Under the pieces are notes generated by a model. The model worked only from the letters and a program-made list of their open reading frames with translations, did not search any database and was not told the DNA's origin. Shown in pieces: positions 26,082 through 29,734 of a DNA stretch of 29,734 nucleotides. The position numbers were made by a program, and so were the translations under genes. This DNA is from JAADHX01 sp964569385. Its GTDB lineage: Bacteria > Actinomycetota > Acidimicrobiia > Acidimicrobiales > Poriferisodalaceae. The first letter of the stretch is position 1; every line of letters starts with the position of its first letter. The DNA lies in NCBI GenBank assembly GCA_964569385.1, contig CAZMUM010000052.1, forward strand, positions 1 through 29,734, written 5' to 3'.

Positions 26082-26474
26082 TCAGTCGATATGGCGCGGC
26101 GTCGAAATGATAACGTCCAACAGTGTGTCGTGTCGTAGCTGTTTGAGTACCACAGCGGCTATTCCCGCGGCGAAGGCCCTGGCCTCATCGATCTGAACGG
26201 CGGTGTACACGATGCACCGGCTGCTGGAGTTGACTTCGTGAACTTGCCGACACAGCGAAAGGGCCGCCTGTCCGAACAGTGCACCATCGATCACTACGAC
26301 GTCTGGGGTCAAGTGTCGGGCGCGTTCGATGGCCTGGTTGGCGCTGTTGGCAGTACCAACAAGAGTTAGAGAGCTGTGGGAGACAATACGAGCTGCCACC
26401 TGATCTCGGACAAGTTCGTGCTTCTCCACGATGAGCACCCGCACATCCAGTGGTTCGGTCAAACGGGTGATCAT
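26082..26474 (-). CDS. Stand-alone, degenerate receiver-domain protein
   Basis: The product has 130 residues consisting of one receiver fold with no output domain. Phosphoacceptor Asp63 (VVVIDGALFG), Thr91 (VYTA) and Lys111 (VVLKQL) are kept. The usual acidic pair after strand 1 is replaced by Glu17-Lys18 (LIVEKHELVRDQ), so Mg2+ binding is likely weakened. The C-terminal VLKQLRHDTLLDVI parallels VIKQIKGNDLLESI of the DevR-like protein next door. It may therefore be a duplicate that lost its HTH and now acts as a phosphate sink or competitor. It is convergent with that regulator (21 bases apart) and divergent from the histidine kinase with 42 bases between starts. ATG 26474 has AACACT at -12 to -7, an imperfect leaderless box. 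Confidence 0.8.
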   Translation of the reverse strand: MITRLTEPLDVRVLIVEKHELVRDQVAARIVSHSSLTLVGTANSANQAIERARHLTPDVVVIDGALFGQAALSLCRQVHEVNSSSRCIVYTAVQIDEARAFAAGIAAVVLKQLRHDTLLDVIISTPRHID

Positions 26475-26516
26475 CTACCTAGTGTTTGGTCGAGACCGTG
26501 CGAGCCGTAGGGTCTA
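26475..26516. promoter_or_regulatory. Very short divergent promoter region (receiver / histidine kinase)
   Basis: Only 42 bases separate the two start codons, so the two promoters must overlap. TAGGGT at 26508-26513 on the plus strand is a candidate -10 box, but it lies only 3 bases from ATG 26517, so transcription would start inside the annotated gene or another box is used. AACACT on the minus strand is at -12 to -7 of the receiver gene. Confidence 0.4.
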
Positions 26517-28385
26517 ATGGCACGTTTTACACGAGTTATTCCAGAAATAGCGGGCAACACCGACCGCCAACCTTGCGGAGGCCACCAAGTGCACGATGCC
26601 AAGTCCATCAGTGGCGACGCTGCCGATGACGGTTTGGAAGGCGACGCGCCGGCCGAATCGGAGTCCTCGGCGTGGGCCATGGTCGAGGCCTCGCCCGATG
26701 GAATGCTGCTGGTCGACGCTCGTGGCGTGATCACTGCTGCCAATACCCAGGCGGGAGTGTTGTTTCGGGCGAACCGGGTAGATCTTGTGGGAAGCCTCAT
26801 CGAGAAGCTCGTTCCCGACCGGCTTCGCGACCTCCACATGGAGTACCGGGCCGGGTATCAGGCTGACCCACACGTTCGCCCGATGGGAGGGCGGTTAGTG
26901 CTGTGGGCAAGTCGGTTCGATGACACAGAGTTCCCCGTCGAAGTGGCCCTTAGCCCCACCGCTATCGCCGGTCAGCCGATGGTGGTAGCGACGGTTCGCG
27001 ACGTCAGCGAACGCTGGGCCGCGGAAGTTCATGGCCACGCTGTGTTGCATTCGATCGACAGGGCCCATGACGGGGTCTTCATGTTCAGCCCCGACACCTG
27101 GAGGTTCTTGTACGTAAACCAGGGCGGATCTACCCAGCTGGGCTACTCCCACGATGAGATGCTTACGATGACCCCCTTAGATGTCGTAGCCGACCTATCG
27201 ACCGAGAGGTTCGCCCAGATTCTGAAGCCGATCGTTTCAGGCGAGGTCGAGTCGCAGGTGTTCACGGTGAGTTGCCGCACCAAATCCGGTACCGATCTAC
27301 CGGTCGAGATCGTGATCGACTTTCCTCCAGCTCCGCCTGGCCCCAATCGGCCGCGCATGCTCGTGGCCCAAGTCAGAGATATAACGGACCGACTGGTCGC
27401 CGACCGAGACCGGGAGCGTCAACGAAAGTGGTTGCAAGGGTTAGCCGACGTGCGTTCGCATCTGCTTGCCGATGGTTCGCTCGATGAAGCGCTTGCGATC
27501 ATCTGTCATCACGCTGAAGAGATCGCCGACGCGCTTGGCGCTGAGGTAACCGGCGCCGGCTACGACGAGGGCGATAGAGAGCACTCGATTGTGGTCGGGG
27601 GAGATTTGTTCGGTGCCGGGATGGCACTCGTTGTCACCCGAGGAGTTAGCCAAGAGCCATTCTCGCCCGAGGTGACGGCGATGGTTGAGTCGTTCGCACA
27701 GCAGGCCGGTGTTGCCGTCGAACTCGTGCGCTCTCGTGGCGATCGTCAGCGGCTGGAGCTGCTCGAGGACCGCGAGCGAATAGCGAGGGACCTTCACGAC
27801 CTGACTATTCAGCGTTTGTTTGCTGCAGGGATGGGTCTCCAGTCCACTCTGACTATGGGCCTACCTACGTCGGCGGCCGAGCGCATCGATGCAACCGTTG
27901 ACGAACTCGATGCCACGATCCGAGAGTTGCGATCGACCATCTTCGATCTCAACCGCGAGCACGCTCCACGGTCGGTCTCAAGCCAGATTCGCGAGATAGT
28001 AGTCGAGCATCACGAACAACTTGGGTTCGAGCCAAACGTTAGGTTGGCGCCCGGAATCGACTCGATTCCAGCAGCTGTGGTTGAGCAGCTGTTGCCAAGC
28101 CTCAACGAAATGTTGTCGAACGTAGCCAGGCACGCCAGAGCCAACGAATCCACCCTCGATGTTGCCATCGAGGGCGACCTCCTAACGCTCACTCTCGTCG
28201 ACAACGGCGTTGGTGTAGCCGTCGACGCGGCGCGAGGCGGTGGTGTCGACAACCTCGAGGTTCGCGCGCAGAAATGCTCGGGCTGGTTCGAAGTAGTTTC
28301 GACCTCAGGCTTGACGGGCCAAGCAGATCTCAATGGCGACGATGGTTCGGGCGGCGCCACGGCCACCTGGACCGCACTCGTGTAG
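26517..28385 (+). CDS. Two-PAS sensor histidine kinase, NarX/DevS-like (HisKA_3)
   Basis: The product has 622 residues, with no membrane helices, so it is a cytosolic sensor. Residues 1-48 are polar. PAS-1 spans about 52-168 (SPDGMLLVDARGVITAAN, with FPVEVALSPT), PAS-2 about 175-292 (HDGVFMFSPDTWRFLYVN). A GAF-like or linker segment covers 305-410 (SLDEALAIICHHAEEIADAL). The dimerisation/phosphoacceptor box is RERIARDLHDLTIQRLF with His427. The ATPase has an N-box NEMLSNVARHARAN (530-543), a G1 box DNGVGV (562-567) and a GGGVDNL turn (574-580). This is the DevS/DosS kinase layout, which pairs with NarL-type regulators such as the one at 25404. The signal bound by the PAS domains is not readable. 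ATG 26517 has only AGGG nearby; GTG 26589 is an alternative that would remove part of the disordered N-terminus. Confidence 0.9.
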   Translation: MARFTRVIPEIAGNTDRQPCGGHQVHDAKSISGDAADDGLEGDAPAESESSAWAMVEASPDGMLLVDARGVITAANTQAGVLFRANRVDLVGSLIEKLVPDRLRDLHMEYRAGYQADPHVRPMGGRLVLWASRFDDTEFPVEVALSPTAIAGQPMVVATVRDVSERWAAEVHGHAVLHSIDRAHDGVFMFSPDTWRFLYVNQGGSTQLGYSHDEMLTMTPLDVVADLSTERFAQILKPIVSGEVESQVFTVSCRTKSGTDLPVEIVIDFPPAPPGPNRPRMLVAQVRDITDRLVADRDRERQRKWLQGLADVRSHLLADGSLDEALAIICHHAEEIADALGAEVTGAGYDEGDREHSIVVGGDLFGAGMALVVTRGVSQEPFSPEVTAMVESFAQQAGVAVELVRSRGDRQRLELLEDRERIARDLHDLTIQRLFAAGMGLQSTLTMGLPTSAAERIDATVDELDATIRELRSTIFDLNREHAPRSVSSQIREIVVEHHEQLGFEPNVRLAPGIDSIPAAVVEQLLPSLNEMLSNVARHARANESTLDVAIEGDLLTLTLVDNGVGVAVDAARGGGVDNLEVRAQKCSGWFEVVSTSGLTGQADLNGDDGSGGATATWTALV

Positions 28386-28473
28386 ATGCATGCCGGCGGC
28401 ACCTTCCGCTTCGGGCCAACCGAGTGACGGGCAGCGCTGGTGACCTGTCGTAGATTGTGTTGAAACAGGACAC

Positions 28474-29019
28474 TTGTGCGCGCTGGTGGAGGTAGCCGAT
28501 GCGGTCGCGACCATCCCATGTCCGCCCCGCTGGATTCGAGCGGTAGCATGCGCCGGACATCTCTTCTACACGACATGCGGCGAGGGCGATAATCGAGGGT
28601 TCGATTCGGCTGCTGGCTTGGCAGACTCGAGGGCAACCCTGATCCTCGATTTCGAAAAAGGACAGGCCTACGCCGGGTTCCAGCATTCTTGTTTGGATGA
28701 CGGGACCTGCAAGGACGCATTCGACGCGTATCTTCAGGATGTCAACACCGCTGATTGCGATCCGGAACTTGCATCGCTCGTCGCCGACTCGCTCATCGAG
28801 GGCCCGGCCAAGAATTCGTTCCTGATCTTCGCTACTGAGGATGGGTTCTCGATTCACTTTAACGCGCGTTCAAGCGTGGACCCCTCAGTGACCCAGGGGT
28901 TTGGGCCCCACATCAACGCTAAGGTAGACACGGCCCTTGATGGGTCTAGGTTCTCTGGTGCCGAAATTGACACGACGGTGGGCTCTCGCCAGCAGCATCT
29001 GAGGTGGCGTTTGACGTAG
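28474..29019 (+). CDS. Hypothetical protein
   Basis: This is an open frame of 181 residues from TTG 28474 (GTG 28486 also possible). An AGGA lies only 3 bases before the TTG, and the best ribosome site nearby (GGAGGT, 28488-28493) leads into a 15-codon out-of-frame peptide, so the start is insecure. From about residue 45 the composition is convincing for a soluble protein: LILDFEKGQAYAGFQHSC, TCKDAFDAYLQDV, NSFLIFATEDGFSIHFNA, INAKVDTALDGSRFSGAEID. Several Cys are spread over the N-terminal half. No family is recognised and no clear signal peptide is seen. The opposite strand is also open here but looks non-coding. Confidence 0.5.
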   Translation: MCALVEVADAVATIPCPPRWIRAVACAGHLFYTTCGEGDNRGFDSAAGLADSRATLILDFEKGQAYAGFQHSCLDDGTCKDAFDAYLQDVNTADCDPELASLVADSLIEGPAKNSFLIFATEDGFSIHFNARSSVDPSVTQGFGPHINAKVDTALDGSRFSGAEIDTTVGSRQQHLRWRLT

Positions 29020-29288
29020 CTGAGACGGTTGGGCTCTATTTGGAGAGTTCCGAGCCGACACGATGGTATCCGAGCTGGTGTCCGAGGCGCCTGCTCTGGG
29101 GTTCACCGCTCCGCCTACGGTCGTTCTTCGCGTGCAGATTCTCAGACCCTCGGCCTTACCAGCAGGGCCAGTCTTCGCTGATCTCCGCGGCGACCGTATC
29201 GGCTGACATCGCAGTCGAAGCCGAGGGCACCCCAAGCAGCGACGAAGCCTGATCGGCTTGTGGATGTAGGCGGTAGGGTTCAGGCCCG
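29020..29288. other. Spacer with weak, mutually overlapping small frames
   Basis: About 270 bases before the AAA+ gene. Two plus-strand frames look faintly coding: 29004-29252 (82 codons, ending SSLISAATVSADIAVEAEG) and 29063-29206 (47 codons, with PPTVVLRVQILRPSALPAG). They overlap, neither has a ribosome site, and neither is recognised; a small decayed gene with a frameshift is possible. Confidence 0.3.
29274..29279 (+). promoter_or_regulatory. Candidate -10 box TAGGGT before the AAA+ gene
   Basis: TAGGGT lies at -15 to -10 of ATG 29289. Transcription starting seven bases after it would leave a leader of only about 2-3 bases. No ribosome site is present. Confidence 0.35.
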
Positions 29289-29734
29289 ATGCCCTCACGT
29301 CGTGACCAGATCAGAGACCACCTCAAGGCGGCCGGCGAGCGGGTTCGCGAGACACCCGTCGTGCGCAACATCGAGGACCGAATTGGGGTCGGCGAACGTG
29401 CTGTTGCCACCCAACCGCGTGCTCTGGCCGAAATCGAGTCAGATCTCGACGCGTTGGTCGGGTTGCACTCGGTGAAAGAGGAAATCCGGGCTCAGGTCGC
29501 GCTTCTTCAAGTTCAGGCGGCACGGCGCGGTCACGGTCTAGCTGATGTGGTTACGAGCCAACATCTTGTGTTCAAGGGCAATCCCGGAACCGGCAAGACC
29601 ACTGTGGCACGGCTTCTGGGCGAGATGTACGGGGCGACGGGGCTGCTCGAACGCGGCCACCTCATCGAGGTCGACAGGGTCGGACTTGTCGGTCGATTTG
29701 TGGGCCAGACCGCGGTCAAGACATCGAAGGTAGT
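29289..29734 (+). CDS. CbbX/SpoVK-type AAA+ ATPase, N-terminal part (3' truncated)
   Basis: The frame runs from ATG 29289 to the window end without a stop (148 codons seen). After a charged helical N-terminus, LDALVGLHSVKEEIR (53-67) opens the AAA+ module, followed by Walker A GNPGTGKTT (97-105, Lys103) and the segment HLIEVDRVGLVGRFVGQTAVKT that precedes Walker B. This pattern belongs to the CbbX/CfxQ/SpoVK family, which includes the C-terminal ATPase of EccA in type VII secretion and the red-type Rubisco activase. Neither role is supported by neighbours here. Members remodel partner proteins using ATP. The start is chosen because the conserved helix lies just after it and a TAGGGT box is placed at -15. 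The remainder, including Walker B and arginine finger, lies outside the window. Confidence 0.85.
   Translation, partial: MPSRRDQIRDHLKAAGERVRETPVVRNIEDRIGVGERAVATQPRALAEIESDLDALVGLHSVKEEIRAQVALLQVQAARRGHGLADVVTSQHLVFKGNPGTGKTTVARLLGEMYGATGLLERGHLIEVDRVGLVGRFVGQTAVKTSKV

Noticed and set aside
28330..28857. Minus-strand open frame (175 codons) opposite the hypothetical gene
   Set aside because: The C-terminal part is Arg/His-rich and overlaps the 3' end of the histidine kinase; the plus-strand frame has more natural composition.
29289..29734. Type VII secretion EccA
   Set aside because: Only the general CbbX/SpoVK ATPase signature is visible, with no ESX neighbours in the window and no TPR-type N-terminal domain of EccA.

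Overview
The window looks like a chromosomal contig piece from a moderately GC-rich actinobacterium. The gene content fits a marine or freshwater Acidimicrobiia-type organism: a HelZ-like SNF2 protein, DevR/DevS-type two-component proteins, Bcr/CflA, acyl-CoA genes of ACAD10/11 type, and several apparently leaderless genes. The taxonomic placement is inference from content and style only. No rRNA, tRNA, CRISPR array, integrase or intact transposase was seen, and coding density is high.

Layout. (1) 1-2740: the end of a secreted repeat protein followed by two tandem paralogous lipoproteins. The second unit starts with a frame-shifted remnant of the secreted protein, so the pair was duplicated as a block. 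One copy carries a 100-N assembly gap. A short relic resembling a polyketide/fatty-acid dehydratase domain and a perfect 12-bp hairpin close the region. (2) 2778-10113: a further lipoprotein, a patatin-like lipase, an acyl-CoA dehydrogenase of ACAD10/11 type with its separate kinase-fold partner, an NfsA-like flavin reductase and, on the minus strand, a delta3-delta2 enoyl-CoA isomerase and a phytanoyl-CoA dioxygenase-like protein. Together they suggest lipid release and breakdown of hydroxylated or unsaturated acyl-CoAs. (3) 10114-15738: a Bcr/CflA-type efflux transporter convergent with a tightly overlapping minus-strand operon (SNF2 helicase, small polybasic protein, methyltransferase). (4) 15739-20085, minus strand: a nitroreductase-family flavoprotein overlapping a cytoplasmic BisC-type molybdoenzyme, then a cluster of palindromic repeats, then a DUF1330 protein with a small partner of unknown function. 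(5) 20226-28385: clpB, an unusual phosphohexo/pentomutase-DeoC fusion, a DevR-like response regulator, a stand-alone degenerate receiver, and a two-PAS DevS-like histidine kinase. (6) 28386-29734: a hypothetical protein and the beginning of a CbbX/SpoVK-type AAA+ ATPase cut by the window end.

The most notable points are the in-frame mutase-DeoC fusion (851 residues), which would place two consecutive steps of deoxyribose-1-phosphate breakdown on one polypeptide; the recurrent TANNNT box exactly at -12 to -7 of start codons, pointing to leaderless transcripts; the 4-base-overlapping SNF2/polybasic/methyltransferase operon; and the hairpin-forming repeats at 19094-19204. All functional statements are read from motifs and family knowledge; no database search was possible.
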